Positions 63,598 through 64,000 of a stretch of 64,000 bases of DNA are shown here, one piece after another (the first letter of the stretch is position 1; each line of letters opens with the position of its first letter). The position numbers were made by a program, and so were the translations under genes. The notes under the pieces were generated by a model, which saw only the letters and a program-made list of their open reading frames with translations, was not told where the DNA came from and made no database searches. Source of the DNA: Pseudomonas viridiflava (GTDB lineage Bacteria; Pseudomonadota; Gammaproteobacteria; Pseudomonadales; Pseudomonadaceae); the NCBI RefSeq assembly GCF_900590755.1, contig NZ_UUOC01000001.1, positions 124,001 through 188,000 on the forward strand, in the 5' to 3' direction.

Positions 63598-64000
63598 GTG
63601 GATACTGTGGAGCAGGGGCCGTCTTTGCGGATCGCGCCGATAGCCGATCATGCGCTGTACATTGATTTTGGCGAAGTGATCGATGTGGCGGTCAACCAGC
63701 GCGTCACTGCCCTCGCCAGGCGCGTGGCGCAGGCAGGTATCGTCGGCGTGACCGGCCTGATTCCTACTTATCGGGCACTGACAGTCGCCTACGATTGCAC
63801 ACGCATTCGTCAGTCCCGTCTGCGCGAGCACATGGAGCGTTTGCTGGCAGAGCCAGACGCTGCGGTCGCCCCGGTGCGCAGCTGGGAAGTGCCCGTGGCT
63901 TACGGCGGCGAGCACGGGATTGATCTTCAGTGGCTTGCTGATCATCACCAGCTTGAGCTTGAGGAGCTGATCGACCTGCACAGCGCCGTCAGTTATCGCG
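63598..64000 (+). CDS. pxpB: 5-Oxoprolinase subunit B (KipI family), cut by window end
   Basis: Partial protein of 134 visible residues with no stop before the window edge. It starts with GTG at 63598, with GGAG 9 bases upstream. SLRIAPIADHALYIDFGEVID near the N-terminus and VPVAYGGEHGIDLQWLA followed by ELIDLHSAVSYR match the PxpB/KipI (allophanate hydrolase subunit 1-like) family. PxpC would be expected just downstream of the window. The gene is divergent from pxpA. Confidence 0.9.
   Translation, partial: MDTVEQGPSLRIAPIADHALYIDFGEVIDVAVNQRVTALARRVAQAGIVGVTGLIPTYRALTVAYDCTRIRQSRLREHMERLLAEPDAAVAPVRSWEVPVAYGGEHGIDLQWLADHHQLELEELIDLHSAVSYR

Overview
The window looks like the chromosome of a Pseudomonas from the fluorescens/syringae lineage. 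Supporting signs are a 2-ketogluconate (ptxS-kguEKT) cluster with perfect PtxS operators, the lexA2-imuA-imuB-dnaE2 mutagenesis cassette, a XenA ene-reductase, DUF1652 and DUF1883 proteins, several Pseudomonas-type REP/REPIN hairpins, and a large dispersed repeat carrying a 12-bp tandem array. I see no rRNA, tRNA, CRISPR array or intact insertion sequence. Both edges cut genes: a UvrD-like helicase on the left and pxpB on the right.

Layout. 1-5.5 kb: helicase, DUF1652 protein, polyamine-type binding protein and a chemoreceptor. 5.6-6.6 kb: a gene-free pair of inverted dispersed repeats. 6.7-11 kb: the 2-ketogluconate uptake and phosphorylation operon under PtxS. 11-13.3 kb: an MFS protein and an exported histidine phosphatase. 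13.3-19.1 kb: the SOS mutasome operon. 19.1-22.7 kb: a single-domain response regulator, a lipoprotein deacetylase, xenA with a divergent ArsR regulator, and a DUF1883 protein. 22.7-34.3 kb: a catabolic region with RidA, RraA, M20 amidohydrolase, 2-hydroxyacid dehydrogenase and class II aldolase genes, three related MHS transporters, two paralogous LysR regulators and an acetylpolyamine-amidohydrolase-like deacetylase. 34.4-42.5 kb: a sugar-acid (probably pentonate) region with an FAH-family dehydratase, a XylD-like dehydratase, two transporters, a 2-hydroxyacid dehydrogenase and a LysR regulator. 42.7-48.4 kb: a REC-PAS-GGDEF response regulator, a PQQ glucose/quinate-type dehydrogenase and an acyl-CoA ligase. 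48.5-64 kb: a nitrogen-compound region with an aminotransferase, a GntR/FCD regulator, a polar amino-acid ABC importer, a DUF1989 protein, a 2-hydroxyacid dehydrogenase, a TRAP transporter, an M20 amidohydrolase, an N-formylglutamate-amidohydrolase-like protein, a VOC protein, a LysR regulator, an orphan amino-acid binding protein and divergent pxpA/pxpB.

The most interesting signal is a short operator-like element (core GGTATnCC, extended in two copies to TTGACA-N2-ATACC-N3-GGTAT-nCC). It lies upstream of four separate transcription units between 48.4 and 63.6 kb. It suggests that the aminotransferase, ABC/DUF1989 operon, hydroxyacid dehydrogenase, TRAP transporter and 5-oxoprolinase genes form one regulon, probably controlled by the GntR protein encoded among them. 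The substrate cannot be named from sequence alone. Other points worth attention are the mirrored repeat pair at 5.6-6.6 kb, a perfect 19-bp hairpin at 44.0 kb, duplicated LysR-MHS modules, a 2-ketogluconate operon without an adjacent kguD, and a LexA2 palindrome that contains its own gene's start codon.
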